Positions 10,215 through 22,344 are shown, counted from the first letter of the stretch. The stretch is DNA of 64,000 nt from Tetrastigma voinierianum (GCA_016808115.1 JAEQBH010006401.1:62001-126000), one strand, 5' to 3'. The notes: generated by a model not told the origin, from the letters alone. Made by a program: numbers and translations.

Positions 10215-11440
10215 GTGCTGGGCGGTAAAGCTAGCAGGTGCCTTTCGGTGCCACCACTTTCGGTATCTCGAAGGCTGATAAACCTCGGTAGCTTCCGCGT
10301 TTGCGAATCCTGACCTCCTCTCTTAGGCATCACCTTCAAAAGCGTGATCACCAACCTCGAACTCTAGATTCGGCACAATACGCATAACTCTTACAGGCTA
10401 CGTGCTTGGTGAGAAAACTTATTGCCGTATTGAACTCACCTTCTCGGGGTGTCTCTAATCAAATCTGGGCAAGTAATGGAGCTCTCTCTTACCTCGGCCC
10501 GACAAATCGGTGTCCGGCTGCATGGTCTCCGTCTGACGCCTCGTGGGTGCCATCGCTATACTCGCGATAGCGTTGTTGGCGAATTCCACTAGAGCAGTGC
10601 CAAACCACATATGATCCAGGATAGCATGCACCAGCGCATGTCCTCTAACACTGTATAGTCCTCTCTGGCCCGACCATGCAATGCGTGGGTGAAGCGCGAT
10701 ACTCATGAGTCGTGGTGCCCATAACCTTTGGAAACTCTTCCAAAGTGCGCGTAAACCTCGGGTCTCTATCGGAGCACTATGGATCTTTTTGGTACTCCAT
10801 GTGGCTGGGACTATCTCTCGAATATACAATGACAAAATCTCTCAATGTGAAGGTCATCCATACGTAGAAAATGTCGCGGAGCTTCGTGAGCGGTCCTATC
10901 ACCCATCTTGCATCATGCGATGTCGGTGGCAAGTGGGTCATGAAAATCCATCGTGACATGCTCCTTCCACTCGGCCATATCGATGGTGAAGTAGCCTGTT
11001 GGCCACGGTGCTTTCGGCCTTAACCTGTGACATGTGAGACATCGTTGAACAAAGTCTCTCGTGTCTCTTCATCCACTCCAATATGCGAAGGCGAAGATCG
11101 GCTCACGAAGATCAGGTACATCTTCGTGCCACACGGATGTGCGGCGAATCGAAGCGGTGAAACTCCACGAGAATCCTCGGAAATAGGTCAGCTGAGAGCC
11201 ACTACGGTCCCTATGTAATTTACCATCTACGTGAACGGTCCAACCCTCGTCACCTGTACTGGCGTACTGTCACGTGGACACTTATCTCCGTCCTGCCCAC
11301 TTTGCTGGGACTCGTCACTCTGCTTTCAGCGAGTCGGTGTGGTACTAAACTCCCCGAGGTACCCAGTGCGCTCATTTGTACGTAGCCAAAGCGTCCCACG
11401 GTCGAGCATCCGCCACTCCAGAAGCTAGACTAGCTAACGC
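10215..11440 (-). pseudogene. Integrase core and zinc-binding region of E3 (frameshifted)
   Basis: Minus-strand fragments in different frames include the integrase core, for example WIFMTHLPPTSHDARWVIGP and LTKLRDIFYVWMTFTL at 10,790-10,959. The integrase joins element DNA to the host chromosome. The region has several frame changes and stops, and the catalytic D,D-35-E residues cannot be traced reliably. The zinc-binding part near 11,000-11,400 is only weakly visible. Confidence 0.65.
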
Positions 11441-11449
11441 TCCTCTAGA

Positions 11450-11810
11450 CTTCGGCGAGTGCATCGACCACCACATTTGCCTTCAGGGATGGTCAAATGC
11501 GAAGTGAAGTCATAATCCTCCCCAGAAACTCGTCATCTGCGTTGCCTCATATTGAGGTCCCTTTGCGTGAAAATATACTTCGAACTTTTATGGTGCAATT
11601 GCACCTCGAAACTCCCTGCGCCGTATAAGTAGTGGCGCCGAATCTTCAAGGCGAGAACTACGACCGCCAACTCCATATCGTGTGGGGTAGTATGCTCATT
11701 GATTACTAACAGTGAACCATAGCTCTACCACCACGGCGCATCAAAGCACATCCCAATCAAATTTTCGATGCATCACAATACGCGTGTATCCATACATCAG
11801 GAACTATCAA
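11450..11810 (-). pseudogene. RNase H remnant of E3
   Basis: The minus strand shows short blocks typical of gypsy RNase H: PHDMELAVVVLAL near 11,680, SKYIFTQRDLNMRQ near 11,565, and an ADALS-like end near 11,455. RNase H removes the RNA template during reverse transcription. Its position between reverse transcriptase and integrase fits the family. Frame breaks separate the blocks. Confidence 0.7.
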
Positions 11811-12139
11811 AATGGGAGGCGAGTAGTCTCCTCTTCAACTCCTAGAATGCCTCCTAACATCGGTCATCCCAATCAAACTTGACCTCCTTAGAGATTGACC
11901 TAGTCATGGAGTGCTGTCTAGAAATCCTCTGAACTATAGGTAATACCAGTAATCCAAGAGCATTATCTCGAAGGCGACTGACCTCTCCCAACTCATCTTG
12001 CCTCAACCTTATAAGTTCGGTAGTGCCTCTGAGGCCGACCTACGTGTCCCGAAAATCTCACCTCAATAAGCCGAACTACGCCTTCTTTCGAACTTGGCGT
12101 GCGGTGATGGTTCGACAAGCGTAAAAAGATCCTCGAAAT

Positions 12140-12540
12140 GATACTCATGCTCCACTCGGCGGGAGTAGATCAAGATGTCATCCACAAATTAAATAAGCGG
12201 TCTAAATAGGGTTGGAATATCCTATGCATGAGATCCATGAATCTTGTGGCGCGTTAATTCTGTCAGAAGGGCATCCGCCCGCTAAACTCATAGTGCCCGT
12301 GGCGTGTCTAAGCATTTGTCTTAGGGATATCATCCTAACATAGTGATGGTAACGGTCACGGTCTATCTGGAGTAGACTCGTGCTCACAATCAAGTTGATC
12401 AAACAAATCCATCAATCCTGGTAATGGAGTAGATTCTTGACCGTAACCTGTTCGATTGTCGATAATCAATGCCTGACCAGGAAGGGTCTTGTCCTTCTTC
12501 TTATAAATGGGATGGATAGCCCATGGTGAAGTGCTTGGTC
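12140..12540 (-). pseudogene. Reverse transcriptase remnant of E3
   Basis: The minus strand carries FMDLMHRIFQPYLDR-like sequence in shifted frames and then a DDILIYSR-like block near 12,150-12,190, the catalytic YxDD vicinity. The beginning near 12,500 (TCACCATGGGCTATCCATCC) is the degraded counterpart of the SPWGAPVLF block that E2 keeps. The enzyme is not intact. Confidence 0.75.
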
Positions 12541-12884
12541 TAATGCTTTGTCCCGATAACTCCGTATCGGACGGGTTCGTAACTCAAGCTGGGGCCTCTA
12601 TGCGGAGTCATAGAGATGGGCGACGTGCGAGTGTGGCTCATCTGAAGTCTACATCCCTCGTGGAGAAGCGATCCGGTAGCTCATGGAAGAAGCATCCTCA
12701 TATCCATGAGTTTTCGAGGTAGATCATGCAGTCTCACCTCGTACTCTAGAGTAAGGCTTGCTAGCCAACCCATGGCCCGTCCCTTGACATACGGACTGCA
12801 TTACACGTGCGAGGCGAAACAACATACTTGTCCTTTGAAACGCAACCACAGAAATGCGGAGTCACGTGTGTGGCGGTAATCCTC

Positions 12885-13298
12885 CTACGCTCCTGATCGA
12901 TGACAACTCGGTGAGCTGTCGACGATCCATTCCAAGGATGACGTCAAACTCACGACGTGTTCGCGGCTCCTGGGTCCACGGTGAGTAGAAGATCGGAGAT
13001 CTCTAACTTCGCGACCACGACACATCATCCACCTCCTCGCCCCAATCACTGAGGAGAACTCCGCGTACAATGGCTCCTCGAGGCCTCGACCTCTAAACCC
13101 GACTCTATCACAGCGATGCGGTGATGAATGAATCACGATGCAGGTCAGAAATAATACCCTTGCCCATAGGCGAGATAACAGAAACATACCCTGTATAGCT
13201 GACTGATCTGCTGGCTCAGTCGGTGGTGTGATGGCGTAGACACGTCCCTGAACCCCTGGTGTCCCAGCTTGTGGGCCCTGTCCTCGGCCTCGACCCAT
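12885..13298 (-). pseudogene. Protease region of E3
   Basis: The 137-residue minus-strand frame contains GRVYAITPPTEPADQ, then IQGMFLLSRLWARVLF. In this gypsy group that block directly precedes the retropepsin active site. The DSG triplet expected next is lost to a frame change. The end of the domain near 12,900 is the counterpart of VILGMD in E2. Confidence 0.75.
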
Positions 13299-13309
13299 GC
13301 CCTGACCCC

Positions 13310-14290
13310 TCGGCTGTCGTGCGGCGGAGGTGCTCGTCTAACACTGGGACGTCACGGTTCCCTCGACCCATCTTAGGGGTGGAGGAACAAGCGTGTCCGC
13401 TGTCGGCCCGATATTTGGGGCTGCGTCGAGTCCAACCTGAATCCATGCCTCTGCGGGCAATCCGTTTCATATGCAGTGTGGCAATAGAAACATGTCATCG
13501 GTCCTGGCCGACCCTCCTGACTAAGAACCCTAGGCGTCCTTGGCCCGACCACGCGTATACGAAACCCTCGTGAATTGGAAGCCGGCTTCTTTCCGGCTTT
13601 CGAAGAGAGTGACTATCCTTCCTCTTAACGCTACTTCCCGCGTACGGATGCTCCGTGCGTTCTCTATCTCTCGCTCAATGATCAAGGCTGTACTGACCAT
13701 CAAGTCCATGTCTTGTAGGTTGTGCCTACTGATCTTGCCTCGGATGAATGACTTGACCATCCTCGAACCTCTACGACTTTGGCGCGTCGGTGTACATAAT
13801 CATCTGACGTGCAATACGTGAATCAGCTACGTACTCGATCTGATCATCGTCCTGTCTCGGCTCAAGGAACTCGGGACTTCGCATGTCCTAGCGGAAGCGG
13901 AAAATATTTATGAATAACCTCGAAATCATCCCGCAGCATAGTCTCGGTCCACAGGTGCTGACCCCTCCGCGGATGCAGGACTCACCCTCGAAAGGCTGGA
14001 ATGAAGCCGGCGTAATCGAAATAACATCGAGAGGTGATCTCCGGCTGGGAGAATCCTCTCAATGAACTGTGGTGGCTACCATGGGGTCCCCTCCTCCGTG
14101 TCGGATGATGTGCCTTACTCCCCAGGTTACTACTCCCGACCTCCTATTTGCATCGGCTGTGTGGCGGTGCTTCTCCCGCGGCACCATAGCCTCTATGAGG
14201 CCTCGTCAAGCAGGTGGTGCTGGCGGCACCTCGTGGGCGACTCTACGCCCCGACCTCTGAACACCATCTACACATGTCAAATGGCAAAAG
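13310..14290 (-). pseudogene. Gag region of E3 with zinc knuckle
   Basis: The minus strand reads FYCHTAYETDC-like sequence around 13,465-13,505, a CCHC-type knuckle that binds element RNA. Upstream at 13,530-13,760 is a frame with KSFIRGKISRHNLQDMDLM and LIIEREIENARSI, typical of the gag end. Toward 14,290 only scattered gag-like pieces remain. The capsid cannot be read through. Confidence 0.65.
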
Positions 14291-14655
14291 AGTTATTAAA
14301 TTCCATGTTCATTATGTTTTCCAAACCCCAAGTGCTCCTTGTTTTCCACATACATTTATCACATATATAATTCACACAATTTGTAACACCCAATCACACA
14401 CAAACAATCAAAGCATACCTGAGAAAACCCCAAAATGCATCTTTGTGATCTAATCTCACGTCAGTGGACTCTAGGTAACCTCCTACCTGAACCTTGATGA
14501 TACCCGACTATAGTCCCCGGACATCATCGATTTCCGGCACTAAGGTCACTATCACATCAGCTCTGACACAGACTATACCAAGTTGTGATGTTCCTACTCA
14601 ATAACAGCATGTTCTAGACCCATGCCCCACCGGGCCACAGGTGATCGTATACTAA
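14291..14655 (-). other. Leader of E3 between primer site and gag
   Basis: No coding signal is seen. The sequence is a degenerate counterpart of the E2 leader (6,900-7,237) and contains blocks such as CACACAAACA and TCTAGGTAA that recur there. Confidence 0.45.
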
Positions 14656-14671
14656 GCTACGATACCTGGCG
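14656..14671 (-). other. Primer binding site of E3 (tRNA-Met type, degenerate)
   Basis: The plus strand GCTACGATACCTGG corresponds on the minus strand to CCAGGTATCGTAGC, a relaxed match to TTGGTATCAGAGC. It adjoins the LTR-B edge, as expected for the 5' end of E3. Confidence 0.65.
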
Positions 14672-17242
14672 TGACGCCCAGTTTTCGAGGGTCATTTTTC
14701 ATACAAAGAGTTCAGTACTTACTCTTTTACATACGAAAATATATGAAACTATATTGGAACACAATATATTTTACCGAAATGTACAGCTCAAAGGGCCTAA
14801 CCGACTGCTTACACTCCACGGCCTCGATGGAGCTGCGTCTTCGTGTGTACACGAAAGGGGGTCCCACGCAGAGTGAGCAAGCTCAGTAGTAATAATCTCC
14901 TACAAGGGTTACTCCCCACCTAAGTGCACATGCAATGATTGCATAGAAAACACATTCAAGTAAGATGCCTACATGAATGTCCATGCATGAATGTCCTCAT
15001 GCCCATATCCCGAGTCACTCACCGACTCCCTCACACCTACCTAGGGCGAGTGTGAAATAACCGTCATTTTGTTCTGATGACCTTTTTCTAAAAGCAAAGA
15101 ACTTATGTTTTTCCTTTAAAAATTTGTAACCCATTGAAAACCTCTAATGCACAATTTCTTTGGTCAAACTACGTGTGCTTATGTATTTGTGGGCCACGGA
15201 TTTTAAAGTTTCCACCGCCGGACGCGTAGCGTTTCAACATTTTCCACGAGGAACATGCCCGGGATTCATGTCCTAGCTAGTGAATAAGAATTTGGGTCTT
15301 TCACTGAGGATCTACCCCATCTTTATGCCCAGTACACTTATATTTATCTCGGGTTGGTTTTCAAAGCCCCATTTGACTCATTTGGACTTTGTCCCATTGC
15401 CCGGATCCATCCTCGGTGCCATACACGGTTTTGACCCATAACCAGGTATTACCCGTGACACCTAACCGGTGCCGATCCGCACCATGCACTCACACCCATG
15501 TCATGCGATGTCTTGTGCGTAATGCTATCATGCTAGTTGCATATACATAGTACCATACTTTTACATATTCATGCATAATATCCATGCTTTATATTTAAGA
15601 CTAAGCATGCTGTTAAAATGTCATCGACATATATCAACATGTCATATTCCACCTTTGCATGTTATCGACTCAAACCATATACGGCACATATCAACATGTC
15701 ACTTTCCAAAGCATGTTATCAGCTTTCAAAAGCACTAACACACAACAACTGGTCAGTCTTCATGCCTGATTGGACAATGTCCTCCACGGGAACATGGGCA
15801 ATCTTGACTCAATGGGCTTTCCATAGGTAAAAAACACCGAATCGGAATCGGACGAAAGTTATGTGACCTTAGAGTTGGAGGTCACACATGACTAGCTTGT
15901 CTCTGGGCGACCTACCTCACTTGGTAGGACGGCCATTCACGGCAGTTGAGCTCTTGCCCTTCAAGTGGTCCCACTTTGGAAAGTTTACTCAATGGAGCTT
16001 TCCATGAGTTTAAGAACACCGAATCAAGTTCAAACGAAGGAATGTAACCTTCGAAGTTGGGAGTGCATGCGTAATCGACAGCAGCGAGCCTTGTTTGGCC
16101 TCCACTTGTTCATGGGCGACCCACGTTGGGCGACCAGCGTTTGGCGACTACTTGTTCATGGGCGACCCACGTTGGGCGACCCTTTGTTTGGCGACCACTT
16201 GTTCATGGGCGACCCTGTTGGGCGACCTTTGTTTGGCGACTACGTTCGCTGGGACCCACGTTGGGCGACCAGCGTTTGGCGACCACTTGTTCATGGGCTG
16301 ACCCACGTTTGGGCGACAGTTGTTTGGCGACTTGCATTCGCTGGGCGACCATTTGGCCAGTTCGGTAAAGACCATAACTTGGTCTCACGAGTCAAATTGT
16401 GAAATTCCAAAGCCTAACATCAAGTTCATTGATGAGGCTACAATTTATCGAAGGACTCGCTGCAAATTTCATTTCAGTTCTGCAATCGGTTCAAAGTCAG
16501 GTTCATGTGCTACCTCGATGTGCGACTTCTCTGTGGTGCAAATTACAATCAAGCATTCCGTGGGGGCAACTGTCTCTGGCAGCTAGGTGAAAATATGCTC
16601 AAAGTGGGAGAGACCTGCCTCTTGGAGTTTTGTCAAAACTCCCAACTCGAATGCCGATCTGAAGCCCTTCTTAGTGAGGTTGAACTCTTCCTCTTGCTCA
16701 GCAGAGCCACGGTTCAGTTTCGAAATTTAGAGATAAGGTAGAGTCTTTCTTCTCTCCCACTCTCCTATTTTTTTAAAATCCCCCCTTTTTCTTTTCTGTC
16801 CCCCTCCTCTTCCCCCATCCCACTGTTTGGTCTAAGATGGGTCAAGGACTTGTCCTCTCTCTTGCCACATGTCCGGCTTTTCCAATGGCTCAAGATTTCC
16901 CATATCCTCTGACCAGCCTATATGGTTCCTTGATGACATGATGCCACATGTCACCTATAGCCCATGTTGAGCTCATTGTTTGAAACACCTCACTTGCCAG
17001 GCATAGTACTTTCAATGTGAAGCGGCCTGACACCCTCTTATCTTGTCCTGGCATCCCATTTCTCGTTGCCTCGAGAAGAGCGTGAAATTCCGGTGTCTCA
17101 AAATTTGGCGGCGGTCGGCGGTGGCTAGACTTCACGAGAATATTCCAACGGTGAAATCCGTTTCATCATATGAAGTGCATAAAATTCCAGTTACGGCGAA
17201 ATTATTCTGCTTTGGAAAATTAAAATTTTCTCGGGTTTTACC
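14672..17242 (-). repeat. LTR-B, 5' LTR of E3 (2,571 bp)
   Basis: It matches LTR-A across its length: CCTACATGAATGTCCATGCA near 14,970, the GGGCGACC array, a CT-rich block near 16,750 and TTTTCTCGGGTTTTAC at the right edge. The two LTRs differ by many small indels, which suggests age or poor sequence accuracy. The mix of near-equal length and scattered indels argues against a recent insertion with accurate sequence. Confidence 0.85.
16085..16350. repeat. GGGCGACC minisatellite inside LTR-B
   Basis: About five units of 41-47 bases are seen, each built from TTGTTCATGGGCGACC, CACGTTGGGCGACC and TTTGGCGAC. It is clearer here than in LTR-A. It yields overlapping spurious open frames on both strands. 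Confidence 0.9.
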
Positions 17243-17269
17243 CATAGAGCTCCAGGTATACGTTTCGTA

Positions 17270-17285
17270 GCTACGATGCAGTTAA
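17270..17285 (-). other. Degenerate primer site next to LTR-C
   Basis: GCTACGATGCAGTTAA followed by TGACGCC copies the layout at the LTR-B edge (GCTACGATACCTGG then TGACGCC). Only about 27 bases separate it from the outer edge of LTR-B. The LTR-B element therefore seems to sit just inside the leader of another, older element. Confidence 0.5.
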
Positions 17286-19295
17286 TGACGCCCCGAGCCA
17301 GGGTCCGTTGACTACCACAAGCCAGCGAAACACTCGGGCGTGCGGGTGATCAGGCATTTCTCGAAAATCGGGAAGAGTCTCTGGTCAAACTCTACCCCAA
17401 ATACAAAACTGCATATACAATCTGAAGCGATTGCAATATATCGATATATCAATATATCAATCACATGAGTAATACGACCACTTGGCCTGGCTTGATACTC
17501 TATAATACCTTGCATTCTTCTCTGCATATTCTACTAACTATGAATCCAACTATACAAACTAGTTAAAGAGAGTTACAAATATTTTCACTTTTATACAATA
17601 CATATAATAAAATTAAACATTTCAATACATGTATATATATCATTAACGAAAGCCTTGTCAAACTTCTTCAATCCTCGATCTACTAGGAAGGCGATTACCA
17701 TGTGCTCCTGTGCACAGCAAATAATATCCCTCGCAGGTGTTCATGCTCGGTATTGGAGATCGCCCTAAGTGGTACACTCTCCACCTAAGTGCATATACGT
17801 GCTCAAAAATAAACACACATTCAAGCAAATCAGTAATCCTACTTGAATGTCTACATGTCCATTCCATGTCTGGGAATACTGCACTTTACTCTCACACTTG
17901 CCTAATCATTGTATGAGAAAATAATCATTTCAAACAAAACCTATTGTTCTTTGAAAATATACTACCAAAAAATATTAGGTAAATATGGGATTACCTCAGG
18001 CGGAGTGGTTGGTGAAGGCTTTCCGAAATAGTCATGATCCTCATCAGAAATGATCTTATTGGCCCATCTCTGACCAGTGCCCCGAGAATATCATCACAGT
18101 AAATTCCTTTCACAACCATGTCGTTTTACAATATGTCATGCACTCACACCTAACTGAAGGTTACGAGTGCATATGAAATGCATTGTGATGCCATTTCGAT
18201 AACTCGCCTCTTAAATGCAAATATATCACCATGCATATATTCATATAATTTAAATCACACAATCATGTCATGTAATTCCACAATTCATTACACAAAAAAT
18301 TAGCTCACTTTGGTTAATTATCAAACATGAGCAATTCTACTTGAATTACTCGATCAAACATATTAATTCACAAAAATTATTTTGAGAACACTGTTTCGAG
18401 AATAGTGAAACCCTCGGTTACTATTCCCGAAAAAATCACAATTCATCGGTTCACTTAGATTCCGCAATTCACGGCCATTCCCGTCCTCATCCAAACCAAC
18501 ACATGATTTAATACAAAAATGCACAAATTAGCCACCAAGAGCGACATGCTTGACCCCTCGACCACTATTTTCCTGATTGGTTTTATGACAATTGAAAACG
18601 ATTCGGTCAGTTTTGAGGACGATCGGCAGTCAGTTAAACCATTGCAAAAACATTGAAAAACACTTAAATAAGGTAAAACAGTAGGGGCTTTACGCCACCG
18701 AGTTTGAGGAAACTCACCATCCGGTGCCCACCTTGGCACTCTCACGTGTAGAGCAATTACCATTAACATCCTAGAAGGCTGGCGGTGGTTGTCCAGCTAG
18801 AAAGTGGCTCTCTCTCACAAACAAAATGGAAAATCTGGCACGCTCTCCGTCCTAGACCCTACATTTTTGTCCGTTTTTGGTCATTTAATTTGGGGAAGGC
18901 AAACCTTTGTACAATTTTGGCATTATTCTCATTTACAACAATTTCTATAATGCCAATTATGTCTACATGCTACCAGTTTTGGCGATTCGTATTATCTCGG
19001 CCCGTCAGGTTTTAAATGTTCTCTGCTGCGTACCGCCTTGACATGATCTTTTGTTGCTATCTTGACTTTCGATGCATTATCGAGAAAATCGTTTTAGACA
19101 CTCAAATACGATACTCAACGATGTAAATTAAGTGTCTGAATTTGAAATTTTCTGTTGTAGATTTCTGAGGCAGTTAAAGCGAGTGAAATCCGTTTCGTCA
19201 TCCAAGATCTAGAGAATAAATTCGGTTTTTAACGAAATTACAATTTTGTAGCAGAAATTACGATTTTGCCATTTTAAAAATTGGAATTTAAGTGC
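17286..19295 (-). repeat. LTR-C, diverged relative of LTR-A/B (about 2.0 kb)
   Basis: The left edge reads TGACGCCCCGAG. Blocks such as CACCTAAGTGCATAT and ACACACATTCAAGCAA (17,780-17,830) and GTGAAATCCGTTTCGTCAT near 19,180 match LTR-A/B in the same order. The GGGCGACC array is absent. It behaves as a solo or orphaned LTR: no internal domain of its own is visible in the window. The right boundary is approximate. Confidence 0.7.
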
Positions 19296-20224
19296 TTCTG
19301 GTCGCTGGGTGGACTATGAATTGGTCTCAATTTCACCTCATCATACATGTGGAGCTTACAACATTCAACTCGTATTTTTTTTGGTTTGTTGGTTTCTTTT
19401 TTTATCTTCGCGTTGACACATTAATTAGGTTGTCTCCAGTTTTATATATTAAATATAATAAAATAAATCATAAATCATTTCAATCTATTCCAAACTTTTA
19501 GTTATTTAAAATTGAATATTATTTTATAAAACTAATTATAAGAAATAGTTTATTATATTTATCCACTTTGTTTTTCTCATTTAATTCTTCATATTAAAAA
19601 TATGAACATGCGAAAAAAGAAAGAGATTCCCAAATTCAGAATTAAATTGGGACAATTTATTATATTCTAATAACAAAATATTTAAATTCACAAAAAAAAA
19701 TTAATTATATTTTATAAGCTTAATTTGTCATTTAAGACCCTTGTATTAAAAAAAATCATAGTCTATTTTAATTTGTCAAATAGATTAACTCTTCCCGGTA
19801 TTGGATTAAATACATTTGATGATATTAGTTTAAAAATTTCATCAAAATGTCTTTTGATGAATGAGAATGAAAACCATTTATAATAAAATTTAAAATAAAA
19901 AAATATCTGGAAGAAATTTCAAGTGGATTAAGATTAGATTATACTTAGTCAAAACTTTTGAAAACTAAATAAATTTAATCCGTTATTTCTCAAATTTATT
20001 AAAATTTTACATTTATGCTCTTTCCCAATAATATTTATTTTTATATATTGGAAATACGATGGGCTAAAAAAACAATAAATTTCATTTTGGAAACAATAAT
20101 TATTAAATTTGGATCCGACCATTCAGTGGGTCGCAAATCATATAACATGTCGCTCTACCAGTTGTTCTCTTTTGATTTCGCTCGTCCCATTATCAGCTTT
20201 TGGATTTAATCCTCTTAAATTGTG
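19296..20224. other. AT-rich spacer without genes
   Basis: No coding similarity is seen. The only structure noticed is a block at 19,333-19,420 that recurs at 20,872-20,966. Confidence 0.6.
19333..19420 (+). repeat. Direct repeat pair, first copy
   Basis: It shares CACCTCATCATACATGTGG, ACAACATTCAA and TTATCTTC with 20,872-20,966. The two copies flank the LTR-D fragment and its spacer, so they may be duplicated host DNA. Confidence 0.65.
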
Positions 20225-20511
20225 ACACATATCCTTATGGTCGCTTGGAGCTTTGTTTGACTTATTTGCCGGCCTGACGTATGACTTAATGTGAGTCATC
20301 CAGTAAGTGTCGTATGTCGGCTTATTCCTTTGTCTTGTGAAAGCGTAAAGTCGTTGTCTTGGAATTCGACGAAATTCGACGGTATAACTAGATTTCGCGA
20401 GACGATTCCAATGGTGAAGTCCATTTCATCATTTGAGATATAGAAAAATTCTAGGTTTTTCAACTGAAATTAATGTTTTTTGAAAAATTATATATTTTCT
20501 CGGGTTTCACA
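20225..20511 (-). repeat. LTR-D fragment, gypsy LTR start
   Basis: The right edge CGGGTTTCACA is the minus-strand start TGTGAAACCCG, as in LTR-A/B. The preceding 250 bases match them (GAAATTCGACG, CTAGATTTCGCGAGA, CCATTTCATCAT). Only the 5' end of an LTR is recognisable; the rest is lost. Confidence 0.75.
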
Positions 20512-20871
20512 AATCTGTTATTTATTTAATTAATTTAAATAATGGCAGGGTGGAAATTTGTGTGACTCGACTCGATTCCTCTTTTAAGAGTATTTTTATA
20601 TGATATATTGATAATCCTAAAAATCATTTTTCATCTGTTTATGTCTAATAATACTACAAGTGTAAAACCTACTTTTCCGCTAATTAAATCACCTAAATTC
20701 CATCTAAGCCCTTAAATCAGTAACGGTGTCGGCGTCTTTCTGGACATTAGGTGTGAGGAGAAATCTAAAAAAGCGCGTCAGCACAAATTGCCAACCATTG
20801 GGTCCCACACATGGGTAGTGAAACATAATACGACGTGTACGCGTGGAACCATGCAATTGGCCACATACATG

Positions 20872-20966
20872 TATCATTTTCCACCTCATCATACATGTGG
20901 GCTCCACAACATTCAATTCACCTTTTTTTTATTGGTCATTTTGCTCTTGTTATCTTCCGCTGTCTT
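20872..20966 (+). repeat. Direct repeat pair, second copy
   Basis: It matches 19,333-19,420 over about 90 bases with scattered differences. Confidence 0.65.
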
Positions 20967-21039
20967 GTAATTCGGTGTGAGCTTTTGTTGTTACGAAAAA
21001 TTGTCGTTCTCTGTTTTCTTTCTTTAGTTATTAATCTTT

Positions 21040-21565
21040 TCTTGCAAATAATGAAATTAAGTAGATATCTTATTAATAAATTATTAATTTAAAAAATGAA
21101 AATATCTAAAATTATTCAAAATTTCAATAAAAATAAAAATATATCTTCATGAAATTATTATTCTACATCTCTTTCTATCAATCTATCTTTTTTAATAAAG
21201 TGATTATTAATGTATATCTAAATTTATGGGATTATGACACGATAGTTGATATATTTATAAAAGTAGGCTAGAATATTATTAAATAATTATTGTTCAAAAA
21301 AAATTAAAAATATCTAAAATTATTAATTTCCTAAAATAAAGTATTATATCTTTTGAAGTGGAAAATACGAAATAATAATAAGCGAGTCATAGGAAAAAGT
21401 TTGGAAGCGAAATGATTTCAAAATTTACAGAAGAGAGAATTGTGAGAGTTTAATAAGAAAAATTAGCCATTGGTGAGACACAGAGGGACAACTCATCCAA
21501 TAATAATAATAATAATAATAATGATTTTAATTATAATAATAAATAAATGAAAATAATAACATATC
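21040..21565 (+). repeat. Host-like duplicated segment, left copy
   Basis: It shares ordered blocks with 35,640-36,065: TTATTAATTTAAAAAA, ATATCTTCATGAAATTA, GAAATGATTTCAAAATTT, GAGAGTTTAATAAGA, and an (AAT)n run followed by GATTTTAATTATAATAATAA. The pair flanks the whole copia element at a distance of about 14.5 kb. Confidence 0.8.
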
Positions 21566-21689
21566 GCAGCTTCTCTTAAGGCCACCGCCTCTTCTTCTGT
21601 TGGAAAGTTTTAGACATTGCATGGATCAAGGTTCGCCCCGATCTTACAAGCAGTGGCCGCTCACCCATTTGCATGGATCGGCTTATATA

Positions 21690-21910
21690 TCATTGAAATA
21701 TCGGATATCGGTCAATACCGATACGATTTTGCCAATCGAAAGTTGAATGACCAAAAAATCGGTCAAAAATCAATAAAATCGCTTATATTTTGACGAAATA
21801 TCAGAAATTTTCGATATTTCGACAAAATATCGAAAGTATATTCACATTCGTATGTGTTGAAATTTATAGAAAAATATAGATAAAATATCGATAGATATCG
21901 GAGATATATC
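21690..21910. repeat. TATCG-rich low-complexity repeat
   Basis: TATCG, ATATCGG and CGATATT recur at short intervals (for example GATATCGGTCAATACCGATA and AAATATCGATAGATATCGG). The block 45,640-45,920 has a looser version of the same style (GAAATATC, GAAATTTTCG). It is probably a dispersed plant repeat. I see no gene. Confidence 0.55.
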
Positions 21911-22344
21911 GGCTATTTTGAAACTAAATGAAATTACTTGGTTAAATTAAATGTGATGGTTTTTGATAATTCAATAGCTATTTACGATTCTAAATTTTTA
22001 TAAATACCCTAAAATCATACAATTTACAAACTCATTCCTTACACATCGCTCTAATGGTGACTCTAGACTTTTTTTGTGATTTATCTCAATATTTTAAAGA
22101 TGTTGTTATGAATATTATCTTCGTAGATAAGTCATGCTGGAAATAATGTAATGGAGTAACATCGGTCTTCTATTTTGGTTTTAAATGATTATTGTAATGT
22201 AATTTCTTGATAAATTATAATAAATATCATTTTCAACAAGTGTATATTTATTTATATCTTTCAATTCAATATTTACATAATTTCAAAAGTATTTTTAATT
22301 TTAAAACTAGATGTTCCGATATGATCTAGATCATAGTAACCGTA

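Larger units (their letters stand above)
9812..14671 (-). mobile_element. Internal domain of Ty3/gypsy element E3 (decayed, near full length)
   Basis: On the minus strand from 14,671 the order is primer site, leader, gag with zinc knuckle, protease, reverse transcriptase, RNase H, integrase and polypurine tract. Integrase after RNase H is the diagnostic Ty3/gypsy order. At 4.86 kb the length suits a full gypsy element. All domains are scattered over frames by indels, so nothing can be translated as one polyprotein. The 5' LTR is LTR-B and the 3' LTR is LTR-A. Confidence 0.85.

Noticed and set aside
16095..16402. Several overlapping open frames of 60-145 residues on both strands, rich in G, D, R, W
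   Set aside because: They follow the GGGCGACC minisatellite inside LTR-B and have no conserved domain; the LTR-A counterparts differ.
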